From Timema cristinae (taxonomy: Eukaryota; Arthropoda; Insecta; Phasmatodea; Timematidae), in contig JBCFYV010000001.1 in assembly GCA_039000515.1 (NCBI GenBank), forward strand, positions 37,732,750-37,796,749: a DNA stretch of 64,000 nucleotides. Direction: 5' to 3'. The translations under genes and the position numbers were made by a program. The notes beneath the pieces are model-generated. The model was not told the DNA's origin and ran no database searches. It saw only the letters and a program-made list of their open reading frames with translations. This document shows, one piece after another, positions 34,315 through 46,130 of this stretch (positions are counted from its first letter, which is position 1; each line of letters opens with the position of its first letter).

Positions 34315-34815
34315 TGTTTTCAGTGCTACCTCGTTCTCAGCACTATCACGTTTCCACATATCTCAGCACTACCACATGTTTTCATTGTTATATGTTTTCA
34401 TTGTTACCACATGTTTTTAGCATTACCACATGTTTTCATTGTTAAATTTTTTTGTCCGACCACGTTTTCAGGGCTACCAAATATTTTCAGTGCTACCAGA
34501 TGATTTCTGCACTACCACATGTTTTCAATGTTAGATGATTTCTGCACTACCACATGTTCTCAATGTTAGATGAATTATACATTACCACATGTTTTCAAGG
34601 CTAACACATGCTTTCAGTGTTACCAGATGATTTATACATTACCACATGCTTTCTGTGCTACCACGTTTTCAGCACTACCACATATTTTTATTGTTACCAC
34701 ATATTTCAGTGCAGTTATGCATGTTTAGTGTTACAACAGGTTTCCAGTACTACCCCATGATCTCATTGTTACTTATGTGTTCAGTGTTATCACATGTTTT
34801 CAGTGTTATTACACA
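34315..34815 (+). repeat. degenerate ~19-20-bp minisatellite
   Basis: Variations of TACCACATGTTTTCAGTGT recur about 25 times, with swaps such as TTTTCATTG, ATTTCTGCAC and GATTTATACA. The 86-residue ORF that covers its end is repeat translation. Confidence 0.9.
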
Positions 34816-34835
34816 AGATCAAAATATTGTGTTTT

Positions 34836-35045
34836 CCATCGAGTCTTATTACCCGTTTGGGCTGTACAAATATGTATTAATTACGCTAATTTTTCATGGA
34901 AAATAAGGTATACCCGCATTTACGTGGAAGGTGTGTAGTAAACCATTTGGGGGAAACACCCTGAATATACCTTGGCTGGGATTCTAAACCCTAGGCTCTC
35001 AGTTACCAGCAGATCACAACGAATGAGCTTGATAGCTAGAGCATT
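34836..35045 (-). mobile_element. SINE, type 2, diverged
   Basis: GAGTCTTATTACCCGTTTGG is the reverse complement of the shared SINE end. It is followed by ATTAATTACGCTAAT and by a degraded head where GGGATTCTAAACCC replaces the B box. Confidence 0.7.
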
Positions 35046-35263
35046 TATCCATAAATACGTGTAACAAAACATGTGTATTTCATTTTAACTGGTTAATTTA
35101 GCAAAAAACAGAAAAATTACTTACTTTAACTCGCATCTCCACTCCCACATTAAGTTGTTGATGTAGGAGATGCTAGAAAATGAGAGTGTTTTTGTAGTTT
35201 TTATAGCAAACCTTTTTTTCTTAAAGAGAATCAAATGTTGCTTCAGTACAAATAAAGAGTTTA

Positions 35264-35428
35264 ATTTTCTTCACATGATGACCTCATCAGTTGTTGAATA
35301 TTTATCAAGGATGTCCCGGAATTTAATGACAAATTTTTCTCTTCATTTAAAAAGTTTTATCATCTAATGTCACTATGCTCGTGACGGATATTCAACAACT
35401 GTTGATATCTTCATGCGAAGAAAACTAA
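35264..35428. mobile_element. MITE-like element with ~38-bp inverted ends
   Basis: ATTTTCTTCACATGATGACC and AGTTGTTGAATATTT at 35,264-35,306 are mirrored at 35,386-35,428 (GATATTCAACAACTGTTG, then CATGCGAAGAAAAC). The interior carries GGATGTCCCGGAATTTAATG. A related sequence lies at 48,170-48,370. No transposase is present. A non-autonomous DNA transposon is plausible. Confidence 0.55.
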
Positions 35429-35599
35429 TTTCTATGTTTCTGCTGGAGCATTTATTTTATTTATTTTTGCCAAAAAAAGTTTCGCTATACAATCTGCAAA
35501 ATCACTGCTCTTAGCTTTGGTTTTATACATTCCAGCCGCATTTTAATTGTGCCTTATCCTTTCAATTAAGTTAGTCCATAATAAATGTAGTGCTTGCGT

Positions 35600-35765
35600 C
35601 GTTGAAAACTTGGAATAAATGTCAGAATAATCTTGTCAGGTTTGCCAGTAATGGGGAGGTCAGTACTCGAATCCAGAATGGGTGTTTTGAGGGTAGGTTT
35701 TCCTTAATGGCGGTGCCTATAGCTAATCTACAGTGGGAGTGTAGGTGACAGCAAGAAGAAGGTTA
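35600..35765 (+). mobile_element. tRNA-derived SINE fragment
   Basis: GTCAGTACTCGAATCCAGAA resembles a B box, and GGGTAGGTTTTCCTTAATGG parallels the post-head body of types 2 and 3. The 3' end is unclear. Confidence 0.45.
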
Positions 35766-36345
35766 TTTATTGCAAACAATGGCTGAAAGTATTATTTGAA
35801 ATGTTTTATATTACTTTTTATTGATAGTATATTATTGCTAAGGAAATAATAACTATTTACAAATAGGTTGAAAATAGTAACTTTCAGCCAATATTTGTAA
35901 TAAAGAAACTTCTGCTGGGTGTCAATTACCTACACTCTCGCTGTGGATGAACTGTACATGTTAAACCAGAGAGAGTCAAGATAGAATTAGCCATGTTGGT
36001 GTATTTACGTTTTATTCGACAAGTTTTTAAATTATAAAAATAGTCTTACACTGTAATTTATGTGATCTGTAGTAGATAGCTTTTTGTAGACGTATTTATT
36101 TTAATCGTCTACAGCTTAGTCTAATTGGTTTATTCATGGAAATAGACTGTATGAATCTTCCTTCCAGGATGTAGATTAATTAAGTCCATGCAATCATTGT
36201 GTAGATTTTATAATATAGGAAAATAGGAAATGTTTGTTTTGAAATGGAAGTCAATGCCATCCAAGAGCAAATAGCTATAAATTATTTGAGGTATTTAATG
36301 TGCACATTCTGAACTGATTGATTATATCAGCACATGATCATTTTT
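35766..36345. other. intergenic DNA, nothing recognised
   Basis: Inspected without finding a gene or a repeat with clear boundaries. Confidence 0.4.
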
Positions 36346-36349
36346 ATGA

Positions 36350-36590
36350 GTGAGAGTTAAAGGTCTTACAAACTTTACCAAGAAAAGTATATTCGCATAT
36401 CTTCCAAGGTTTTTTAACATGACAAAATCGGCATGGGACGAACAACTTTACATCCCCTCCCAGGGAAGATGTACCAATGATTATTTTTGCCAAAAAAATA
36501 TAATTACCCCGGCTGGGTTGAAACCCACGACTATCGGGTTCTGAGACGAGCACTTTAATCCAAGATCACCGGGGACGACCTCAAATGGTT
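36350..36590 (-). mobile_element. SINE with an intact-looking tRNA-like head
   Basis: The 68 bases at 36,507-36,574, read on the minus strand, start CCCCGGTGATCTTGGATTAA and end CCAGCCGGGG. The two ends pair over 7 bp as a tRNA acceptor stem would. TGGGTTTCAACCCA gives a T-arm-like hairpin. The middle (CTCGTCTCAGAACCCGATAG) resembles the anticodon arm of tRNA-Met-like heads. At 68 nt and with an imperfect T-arm it is not a working tRNA. Lower coordinates hold the rest of the SINE body. Confidence 0.6.
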
Positions 36591-36599
36591 GAATGAGTG

Positions 36600-37230
36600 T
36601 TTATACTCGTTAGAGGAAGAGAGGAAGTATTAAGCACATACACAAGAGGAATCACAAGGGTGATCTACTCATTTCCTTTCCTCTAATTTTACTTTGTATA
36701 ATTAGAGTCCTAAGGTATTTTTAAAAAGAGCAAGTGAGCTGGTTTATATGAGCTGATAGCTTGAGCCCATGTGAAGCTCACTATAGCAGCGATTCAGATC
36801 ACATGAGCTTGTAAGGATCCAAAACTGCTTGTTGGTATTCTACAATTCCAGAACCAGAAAAGGTTAACATTTTAACTTATTCAGTTCAAATTAGATGGGT
36901 AAAAAACTAAATAGAAGGTTGTGGGTGCAGCTTGTACCAATTTTAAGGATATAGAATGTCTGTTTTAATTAGATATTTCATCAACTTAAAAAACACATTA
37001 GCTTTTTAATTATTTCCTTTGTTAATATAATTTTTTGGTGAGCCAAATTATATTTTTAATTTCTTGCTCCAGAAGAAGACACTAACATTTACAATCAGCC
37101 CAAAGTTTTTCTTACGTTTAATACAGTAATTGCATCGGGTGTACACAATGCAAGCCGTAGTATGATATATAAAAAAAGACTGTTTAGCAGGAAGACTATA
37201 CGTATCCCCCATCATGTGAAACTTTAAATA
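36600..37230. other. intergenic DNA
   Basis: AGCTGGTTTATATGAGCTGA and related 'gagct' words at 36,730-36,830 hint at weak local repetition. No gene is seen. Confidence 0.35.
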
Positions 37231-37249
37231 CAGCTATTTACGTACTGTG

Positions 37250-37535
37250 CTTCAGATCAATCGTGTGAAAGGCTGTTTAACACATAATTCTCTACTGATA
37301 GCTTCAGATCTCGTGAGCCAGCTCATGCGTGCTTGGTGTGAAAGGCTATTTATGACACACTGCCCTACTGATCGCTTCAGATCCCGTGAGCCAGCTCATG
37401 CGTGCTTGTGTGAAAGGCTATTTATGACAAATTGCCCTACTGATAGTTTAAAATCTCTTGAGCCAGCTCATGCGTGCTTGTGTGAAAAGCTATTCATGAC
37501 ACCTTACCCTACTTATAGCTTCATATCTCGCTAAT
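37250..37535 (+). repeat. tandem repeat, 72-73-bp unit, about four copies
   Basis: Units start at 37,301, 37,374, 37,446 and 37,518 with GCTTCAGATCTCGTGAGCC-like sequence, then AGCTCATGCGTGCTTG, TGTGAAAGGCTATTTATGAC and CCCTACTGAT. A shortened first unit precedes at 37,250. Because 72 is a multiple of 3, the ORF through it repeats HACLCERLFMT, but a 73-bp step shifts frame once and there is no other sign of coding. Confidence 0.9.
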
Positions 37536-37769
37536 CAGCTTACTTGTTCTCATTAGAAAGGGGTCTAAGTGTTATGTGCTTTGAGTGCTTAGCGCATCAA
37601 GTTAAGATGCACACCGATTTGGAAAAAAGCTTTGAAATCACAGAGGAAATAATGTCAATAATGGTTTCCTCCAATTTCCACCCAAATACTGATACATTTT
37701 TGTTTTATGCCTCCATCAGCCTAGCCCTAGTATATGGGATTAAATAAGTATGTCCGGAAAGATTGTAAA

Positions 37770-38660
37770 ATTCATTGAGAAAAAAAAGTAATTTTATAAT
37801 TAGTTTGTCAGGTGTGTGTTGAGAAATTTCGCGTCTAATAAATATTAAGATAAAATTAACGTCTGCATAGTAGGTATGAGTAATAAAAGGAATATTTCAC
37901 CTTGATATAATATAATCCATCACGTAAGAGTAATTACATAACTACTCGCAAAATGTACTTGGATTTTTTTTTGTAGGTAATACCAACCTACTCTCAATAA
38001 CTTTAAGCAGCTTAGTAACCCAGGTTTCAGTAATATGATAACGTCATAAATGAAGAGCACATAATTTTTCACCAGATGAAAAACGTAACCAGTTAAATTT
38101 GCCACGCTTGTTTGTTAAAAGGTTTTATTTTGAAATTCAAACAGATTTAATGAAAAAAACTATCGGAGCGTGAAACGGCATTAAAGAGAGGGATATTTTA
38201 ATATTTTAAAGAAATGTCATGATGAAAGGTAAGAGTTGTAATAGGTTTGTCAGAGCCCAAGTCCATTAGTAGATATTAAAAACTTAGGTGGGAAAGAGAA
38301 TCTTATACGCATAAAGGGTTTTATTTGGTTTGAAAGAAAAGACGACGAAATTTGATGAGATCTGTTTTCACACAAAATATTTTTAAATCCCCCAAATTTC
38401 GGCACAGTAAAAAACCTCATTTAACTCAAACAATTTAAGCATCTTACTTGATATAATTAAAATATTTATGTTTTATAAAAATTTTTAAATTTTGGAAAGG
38501 TGAATAAATTGCTTTAACTGACATTAACTAGACAAGATGTTTTTCTAAATGTTGCAACAATTTTTTAATAAAAAAAGTGTAAAAATAAGCCCTCCGCAAC
38601 GAATCGACAGCAAAGGTTTTAAAAATATATTTAGGGGTGGGGGTTTATCCCATTTTCTAT
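37770..38660. other. intergenic DNA
   Basis: No gene or repeat was recognised. From about 38,300 the sequence becomes homopolymer-rich. Confidence 0.35.
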
Positions 38661-38669
38661 TGAAAAATA

Positions 38670-38850
38670 TGTTGGGTGGCCACATAGTTTAACGCGTCAC
38701 TCAAAACATTGACTATACTCCCGAAAAACGGGGAGATCGTGTCACAAATTTGGTAAATTGTACAAAAATTTTTTTTAAAATTTTTTCCCCCACCCCCCCC
38801 CTCAAAGCAAGTGCTGGTAAACGTACCTAAATTCAACCTTCCTCCCCCAA
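38670..38850 (+). mobile_element. possible type-2 SINE head, badly distorted
   Basis: GTGGCCACATAGTTTAACGC and AACGGGGAGATCGTGTC follow the order of the type-2 head, then a C-run-rich body. Identity is low. Confidence 0.35.
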
Positions 38851-38929
38851 AACTCTTATCGTAATTATACACATCATAAAATTTGAACATTAGTAAGAAT
38901 CGATGCTAAAAATTGGGGTTACATTTGGG

Positions 38930-39745
38930 TTTTCGCCCTCGTTGGCGTCCTTTTTCCCTTTTTGGGTCTTGGCGGTTTTAAAAGTTCATATTAACCCCCA
39001 CGTTGTGTCGCCTTTTGCATCTTTCTTTTTTTGACGTAAAATAGCCCCGTAAATGGAATCATTTGTTATTTTTCCTCCCCTTAAAAATCTATTTTTATAT
39101 TACAAACAAATCATTTAAAGTCACTCCGTAAATCATCTTTCATTACGCAACAGGGTTTTTACTTAAATGCCTCTTTCCCTTAATTAGACTTTAATAAATG
39201 AAAATACACAAAAATTTTTGATATTTTTTTATTCCTTTAAAATTTGAAAACTATTGTTATTAGTATTCAAATCGAAACACATCTGTCAGGGCCTGAAACT
39301 TAAATAAAACCGATCGTTAAACCCGTCATTCAAGACCCGAATTGCACAAAAAGTCGAATTTTCAAAAGCACATATACTGATTCAAATAGAAGCTTCTCGA
39401 AGGAATTCAAGGGAAAAAACACACCTACAAACTCGAACAAAAATATATTGTTGGGGTTCTTCTCGAGAAAAATTTTACTTTAAAAGCTTAATTGTCGGGA
39501 TTACTTTAAAAGACGTTAACTTTTTCTTAATTTTAGCTCCATAGACGCTCCATCGTACCACGGGGCCGAAACAACTGTAAATAATTTAGAGGAAGAGTGT
39601 TTTAAGCGCCACGTAAAGGTTGTACAATTTAAATAAAGTAAAATATGTTTAATTTATTTAAAATTTTTTTGAATATAAAATAATTAAAAATAAAAAGGGT
39701 CAAGTTTTTCAAATATCCTTAGGTCAAATCTTTTGCATTACAATT
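38930..39745 (+). repeat. ~830-bp direct repeat, copy 1
   Basis: It matches 43,600-44,430 through many blocks in order: CATATTAACCCCCACGTT, GTAAATCATC, GAAGCTTCTCGAAGGA, CCTACAAACTC, TTAGCTCCATAG against TTAGCCCCATAG, and CCTTAGGTCAAATCT. Differences are mostly single-base gains and losses in homopolymers. No frame is open across it. Confidence 0.8.
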
Positions 39746-39749
39746 CCCC

Positions 39750-41055
39750 AAAGTGTATTGAAAGTAGAGATAGTTTTTAAATTTTTTTGATCCCTTTGCC
39801 AAAAAAAAAAAAAGAAGACAGACACTTTTCTACACCCTGTATAAGTTTTTAAAAATTTTTACAAAAAATTTCACTATTTTGAAACATCCTGTATATTTTT
39901 CACAAAATTTTTCTTAAAAGTTCAATTTTTTAAAATTCCTGTATAGAATTAACAAAATTGCATCAATTCAATATTTTAAGTGAAATTATATGAATTAAGC
40001 ATTAAATAAAATTTATCATTTTATAATTAGGTTTAACTAAAAAATATAATCTAAGTAAAACTTTAAATTTAATTTGTTTAAAATGAAATAAAATTCTAAG
40101 TAAGATGTCGCCTAATTATAATTAACTGACATAACATAGTTAAGTTTATTTATTAAAAAAAATTTAATTTAATTGTCATAAATCGAATGTCTTTTAAATT
40201 TTTTTTTTTGCCAAGCAATTTTGATTTCCTTTATTTTTAGTTTTTTTTTTTTTTTATATACAATCTTCTTTAAAAAATTGTTTGCACTCGTTTCATGACC
40301 TTCAGGGATCCACTTTTTTGATTTTACTTCACCACTTAACAAACCCTTTTAAAACACTTTTTACACTTACTCTTAAAAGCTTTGGGCCAAAAACTTGCTA
40401 TATGACCCAAAAACTTTTACACTTTATGACCCAAACGTCAACAAAAATTTTCTTATAGCACCAATTTGCAAAAATAGCTTAATTAAATAAAAATTTAAAA
40501 AAAAACCCAAAATTTAAACATAAACATTAATACATTGTTTAAATCAAAAAAAGGCAATATCATACACATACATTGTCAAAAAAACAAAAAATAATTATCA
40601 AAACAATCATTGATTTAATTAGGGACATTTAACCCCTAGTAAAACAAAATGAAAAACCCCAACTCGATGTGAACTCTCCACAGCACGGGAAAACCCAAGT
40701 ATTATAAACTCTAACAAGACCTTAGGGGTTTAATACAAGCTCACTTTGAAATATTCTTATAATTAAATATTTATTATTATGATTTTTTTCCTTTAAAAAT
40801 TTTTTTAAAGAAAGTTGCTTTAAACTTGGACAAAAATTGATTTATTTTTAAAACGGGGTCAATAAAGGCAAACCCCAAAAACGGGGAACGTTCCCAGGTA
40901 CTTCCCGCATACAGGACCACAATCCCATTTCTCGGGCCCTTCAAAACACACAAGGCCCGTTTTTTAAGGGTCCAAACCTCGTTCAAATGTCTGGTAACCA
41001 CGGGCGGTTCAAATTTGCTGCCCCTTTGGGCCCCAAAAAAAAAACTCCAAAACTC
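39750..41055. other. AT-rich, homopolymer-rich sequence
   Basis: No feature can be supported. A minus-strand ORF at 40,777-41,001 shows EVWTLKKRALCVLKGPRNGI, loosely like a WD-repeat pattern, but the surrounding sequence is too distorted to trust. Confidence 0.3.
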
Positions 41056-41061
41056 TAATAC

Positions 41062-41560
41062 GGGGGTCCAGTTAAATCCCTCCCCTAAAACTCACAATAT
41101 TAACCGGGTGGCCCGGTTCAAGCTCCCCCCTAACACTTACAAAATTCCCCATAACCGGGGTGGCCCAGGTTAATCCCTGCCCCCTAAAAACCAAAAAGGG
41201 AATCAACCTTGCGACAAAACTACTCTTTGCCAAACTCAAAAACCCAATCCTGACATCACAAATTCACTTTAGCAGAAATTTACCTCCCCACTAAATTTTT
41301 ATTATAAGCTTGTTTTAAAATTTTAATTTGTCTGAGGGTGTTTTCCCGGTACACCCCCCCCCAACTAATACTTTGTAATAAAATTTCTATCCTTCCTTTT
41401 ACCAACACTTCAGAGGGTGCCCTTCCCCCCCCCTAATTTGTCATTAATAAGAAAAAAAAATGAAGTACTTTCCTACTTTCCCAATTGGACTTATTGAAAA
41501 CATTAAGGAGGGGGGACTTTCCCCCTAATCTTTACAATGAAATGGCCCTTTTACAAGGTA
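41062..41560 (+). repeat. C-rich degenerate minisatellite
   Basis: GGGTGGCCCGGTTCAAGC, GGGGTGGCCCAGGTTAATCC and GGGGGTCCAGTTAAATCC recur at about 40-50-bp spacing with C runs and 'cctaaaac'. Further GAGGGTG plus C-run blocks occur at 41,336, 41,412 and 41,508. Confidence 0.55.
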
Positions 41561-43560
41561 AGAAGATAAAATTACATAATATACTAAAAGCTTTTTGTTA
41601 AAATTTTTAAAATTTCATTATTTTTTTTTTCACCCCCCTTTCTCTCTTCTTTCCTTACTACCTATTGTCAAATCCTACAATACCTTTCACACTTCACATT
41701 TTTTGGGACAACACTTAACAATACATTTTGTACTGAAGAGGAAAGTGTTTGTTAGATGTTTCACCAACTTGTTCTTCCAATGGATAATTTAAAAACCTAC
41801 CCCGGGAAACAAAACATGAAAATACTCTTCATTGTGCCTTTCTTGGGAATTTTATCTATATTAAATATTAACTGCAGAAAGTCGTCCTGCATCTCTTTGG
41901 ACCAAAAGTGATCCAAAAAACGCGCTTAGCCTGTTCATAGGTTCCCCCTTTATCCCCTAAATAAGGCCCAGTTCCCAGCCTCCCCTTCTAAAATGAGAGC
42001 AAAAAATTTAATTTTTTTTCCTTTCCCATAAAAAACCCCTTTTTTTCCAAATCTCTCAATTTTTTGCAAATATTGAGCCACAAATTTTGCCCTTTGCCCG
42101 AATACCTAGGGGAAAGAGTGACAAAGTAAAGGCATTGACATTTTTGGTTTAAAGATTGTGACTACTCCCCTTTTGTTAAGTTGTACTTGATAGCTAATTG
42201 TTTTTTTTCCCGATTAAAAATGCCAAACCCTTTTTTTTTTTTCATTTTCAATTTTTTTATCTCCACAATTTCTTTCCTTTTTTTTGAATTCCCCATTAAT
42301 ATTTTCCTTAAAAATTTCCTATTAGTCCTCTTCCCCTTTAAATTTTAACCTCCCCTTTCTATTGAATTTCAAATTGGATTGCCTACCCGAACACATTTGT
42401 TGTGTGCTATCTGTAACCCGTGGGGTTTTGGTTTTTCTAATTTTTCTGGTTTTTTTATCTAATTTTTTCTCCAAAACCCTCTGTTTGTTTGTCACTGAAA
42501 AAATTTGATAAAAATTTAACTTAAACTGTTCCTTTCTTAATTTCCGCCAAATCTAAATTTTCCCTTTTTTTTTTCTCCTTCTAAACCCGTCATTATTTCA
42601 TTAAATTTGTTGGATAAAATTTTATTTAAATTAAATTTAAATTTTCAAATTTTTTTTTATTTCTTTGATTGTTTGCGACCCTTTTGGGTTTAGTTTAGTT
42701 TCAAATTTTAAAATCCTGTTTTTTTTCTGATGCAGTTCGATCAAATTTTAATCCGATTCTCTCATATTTTATATACATTTAAAAAATCTACTTTTTCTAC
42801 TGTTTAGCCACCCCCATCTTCCCCAAAAATTATAGCCCCCACCCTTTGATTTCCCTTTGCAGGATTATTCTTTACTTGCTACCTTCCCCCCAACTGCCCC
42901 TTTCTCCCTCCTCACCCCTTCTTGTTCCTGTTAAAATTTGCCCCCTTAATTTACCTCCCCTTTCTCCTCCTCATAAATAAATGGGATTGTGTCTTTATAC
43001 ATACTCTTCGGTTCTCTTATCCTTGTTTTCCATGTTGAAAATTTAAATAAATTTTTCCTTTAAATTAATCATGAATTTTAATTTGTGTTAGGGGTTGACA
43101 ATTTCAAGTACATTGATTAAGAATTACTTTTTTTAGTAGAAATTTTTAAATTTAAAATTAGGCCCTTTCACTTTATATTTTAGTTTTAATTTAATTTGTG
43201 GAAATCCCAACAATAGAAAAAAAAAATTTACTACCCCAAAATTTAAAACAAATTTAAATTAGATAAAAAAAAAATTTTTTTTTTTTTTAAAAGGTTACAG
43301 CTTTTGTTTACCACTTTTTCCTCGACGCTGTTTTTTACTGCTGCCGCTCCCAAAACCTCCCTCCCCTTCCTTTTGGGGGGCCCTTGGGTCCGTCTCTTAA
43401 AGGGTGCCTCGGGGTCGTCTCTTGCAGGTGTGCCTCCCAAAAAGTCCTTTGCCTTTTTTTTGTATGCCGTCCCCTTGGTGTGGTGTGCCTCCTTTGTTTT
43501 TGTGCCGTTTTCCCGGTGTTTTCCGTCTCTTCCTTTTGCCTTTTACGCACCCTGTCCAGT
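41561..43560. other. homopolymer-distorted sequence, nothing recognised
   Basis: Long T and C runs dominate. The ORFs from 43,243 to 43,730 on both strands are low-complexity (Phe, Pro, Leu) and overlap the start of the direct repeat. Confidence 0.4.
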
Positions 43561-43599
43561 TCGCGTATCGGCCCCTAAGTTTTTTGGGCCCTTTTTTAC

Positions 43600-44430
43600 A
43601 TTTTGTTTACCCCTCGTTTTGGGCTCTTTGTTACCTTTCGAGCTTGCGAGTGTTAAAAGTTGCATATTAACCCCCACGTTTGTCCCATTTTTTATACTTC
43701 TCTTTTTTTTGACGATAATAGCCCCCTGATTGGGAAATCATTTTTTATATTTTCTCCCCCCGTTAAATGTATTGTTATAAATTTCATAAAGATCATTTAA
43801 ATCACCCGTAAATCATCGTTTTATTCGCAACTATGTGCTTTTCTTATAATCCTTTCCTTTTCATTACTTTAAAAATGAAAAATATCACATAAAGTTTATA
43901 TTTTTATTCCTTAAAATTTAAAAAATTGTTATATATTCTAATCGAAACCGATCTGTCGAGGGCCAGCAACTTATAACACCGACGCTTAAAGCACGTCCAT
44001 TCAAAACCACGACGATTGCACATAAAAATACAAGTTTCAAAAACCCATATATCGATTTAATAGAAGCTTCTCGAAGGAACCTTTCTAACGGTAAATTACA
44101 TACCTACAAACTCAGAACAAAAATACCCTATTGCTTGTGGTTTCTTCTGAAGAGGAAATTATTTTAAAAAGATCTTAACTTGTCGGATACGTTAAAAGAC
44201 AAACTTTCTTAAGTTTAGCCCCATAGCCCGGGCCATCGTCCCGAGGCGCGAACTAAAAATAAATATTTAGAGAAAGTTTTTTAAAGCGACTAATAGGTTT
44301 GTACAATTTAAAATAAAGTAAAAATGTTTAATTATATTTAAAATATTTTTTGAATAATAAATAAATTTAAAAATGATAAATGGTCAATGCTTTCAAATAC
44401 CCTTAGGGTCAAATCTATTGATTACAAAAA
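43600..44430 (+). repeat. ~830-bp direct repeat, copy 2
   Basis: Counterpart of 38,930-39,745, about 4.7 kb away. The two could be long terminal repeats of a decayed retroelement, two copies of a dispersed repeat, or one locus assembled twice. I see no primer-binding site or polypurine tract that would settle it. Confidence 0.8.
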
Positions 44431-44654
44431 ATAAAGATAATTTTTTTTTTACTTTTAAATTTAATTGTAGGTTCATTACTTACTCAGACAACTAATTAAA
44501 ACTATGTCCATGTTTTGATCGATTTCGGAAATGGTTGAATATATTCTGGCGTGAGATTGACCGACACACACATTTAATTTCGTTCACCAACATTATGCTA
44601 AATTTTTAAAATTATTTGACAAGACTAAAATTAGTAAAAACTTTTGAAGTGTAA

Positions 44655-44812
44655 TTTCCCAACCCCCACCGTGGTTCGATTCCCACGTTAACTTTATATC
44701 CTTCATTCTCTAAATCACCCTACCATTAAAATTAGGGGAATGGATAGCTGAACGGGCAGAAGACTGGTAATAATAATAAAATAAAATAATAATAATAATA
44801 ATAATAATGGGG
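44655..44812 (+). mobile_element. SINE, type 1, 5'-truncated
   Basis: CACCGTGGTTCGATTCCCAC begins mid-body. It ends GAACGGGCAGAAGACTGG and a long (TAA)n tail with one TAAAATAAAA irregularity. Confidence 0.85.
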
Positions 44813-45580
44813 CTTACGACCAGAAATTTACATAATTTTTTTCCCAAATGTGGCAAGTGAGGAAGGTAAAATTTTGAAAAAAAACATACCCTATTTTTGT
44901 GTGAAAATATTCATATTACAGAACAAAATTTGTGTTAAACCCCCTTTTTACCTGAAATGTAGGACTTGTTGTGGGGCGGGTGGTGGAGGTTTGGCTGGTG
45001 GTGAGTGACCCCCGATTTATCATGTGATATGAGATAGAATGGAAAAGGGTTTAAAAATTTAGTCAAATTGTTGATTTCATTTTTTTTCTTTTGAGAAAAT
45101 TTAAAAACTAGGGTTTTTTAATTTACTTTTTAAAAAAATTTGCCTGAATTACCCTCAAAATACCTGAAAAAAACAAGCTTAAAAAAGGATAGTTTCAAAT
45201 ATGTAAGCTTTTAAGGGAGGGGTTTTAAAGTGAAAAAAGATTTAAAATTTTTATTAAAAACAATCCCCTTTTTACTTTGTATGTGCACCACATAAAAAAA
45301 GTCAAAGGAAAAATTCATGTTAATAATAAAAAAATCAATTATTATAGAAAGTATTTTATTAAGAAAATAACTATTTTTGGTCTTATTATATTTGCTTTTT
45401 ACTCAGTGAAAGATAGTTCCCCTCAATAAAACGGAAGCGTAACTTTACGAATGTACTTCTGTGATTCCTAAGTGTGTGCGAGTTCGTCCCATTTAAAATT
45501 TTTCCTTTACATAACCCCAAAGATAAGTCACTGTGGAAAAAATTTTGGGAAAGAGGGGCCATAAAAACCCTTTTTTCAAG
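44813..45580. other. distorted AT-rich sequence
   Basis: A GT/GG-rich patch lies at 44,960-45,010. No gene is seen. Confidence 0.35.
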
Positions 45581-45584
45581 GGGT

Positions 45585-45840
45585 TTTTTCTTAAATGCGT
45601 TTTACTACCCTTGGATTATAAGCCGTGTTTAACACGTAACGTTTTTTTTTGGGATTAGGAAATTTTATATATTGGGAATGTACCTTTATTTAGTGAAAAG
45701 GGGAGGGGGAAAAAATTTATAAAAACCACCCTTAGTGTACCCCCCCAAAAAATTCAACCTTTTTACCATCGGGAGTCTATCTACTACTACAAAATTTGCC
45801 GTTGACCAGCTGCCAAACCCAAGCGGGTTTTTTTTCATCC
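45585..45840 (-). mobile_element. SINE, type 2, distorted
   Basis: ATGCGTTTTACTACCCTTGG at one end and AACCCAAGCGGGTTTTT at the other, with the body between in the expected order. Many homopolymer changes. Confidence 0.55.
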
Positions 45841-45929
45841 CCTGGAATATTTTAAATTTAGGCCCCGCTATTTGAACGATGGCAAGGGCCCCCTATTTTT
45901 TAAAATTTGTCCACCCCCCAGCTTTTCGG

Positions 45930-46130
45930 GGGTTTAATTTGTGCAAAAAGCTTCAACATATTCCCAGGGACACTCTTTTTTTGACATCACTCGAATAAAA
46001 ATGGGCCCTATAATACAACACGTGAAACAAGTCACTCCAAATTCTAGATTTTGTGGCATGGAGCAGTTAGTTCTTCGTAGTGTATGTGGCGATAATCGGT
46101 GTCCCCAGTATTTTGAGTTCTAAATGTTGA
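45930..46130. other. unidentified sequence with balanced composition
   Basis: A plus-strand frame (45,941-46,123, 60 residues: GHSFFDITRIKMGPIIQHVK ...) stands out by its normal-looking codon use against distorted neighbours. I do not recognise it. It could be a fragment of an unidentified mobile element. Confidence 0.25.

Noticed and set aside
36507..36574. Functional tRNA gene.
   Set aside because: 68 nt, imperfect T-arm and D-arm, and continuous with a SINE body.
37544..37747. 67-residue ORF with plausible codon use (FEITEEIMSIMVSSNF).
   Set aside because: No recognisable family, no splice signals I could support, and directly follows a tandem repeat.
40777..41001. WD-repeat-like frame (EVWTLKKRALCVLKG).
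   Set aside because: One partial motif only, in poor-quality sequence, no further repeats of the pattern around it.
43304..43729. Longest ORF of the window (141 residues, plus strand).
   Set aside because: Low-complexity Phe/Pro/Leu translation of homopolymer-distorted sequence; overlaps a non-coding direct repeat and has competing ORFs on both strands.
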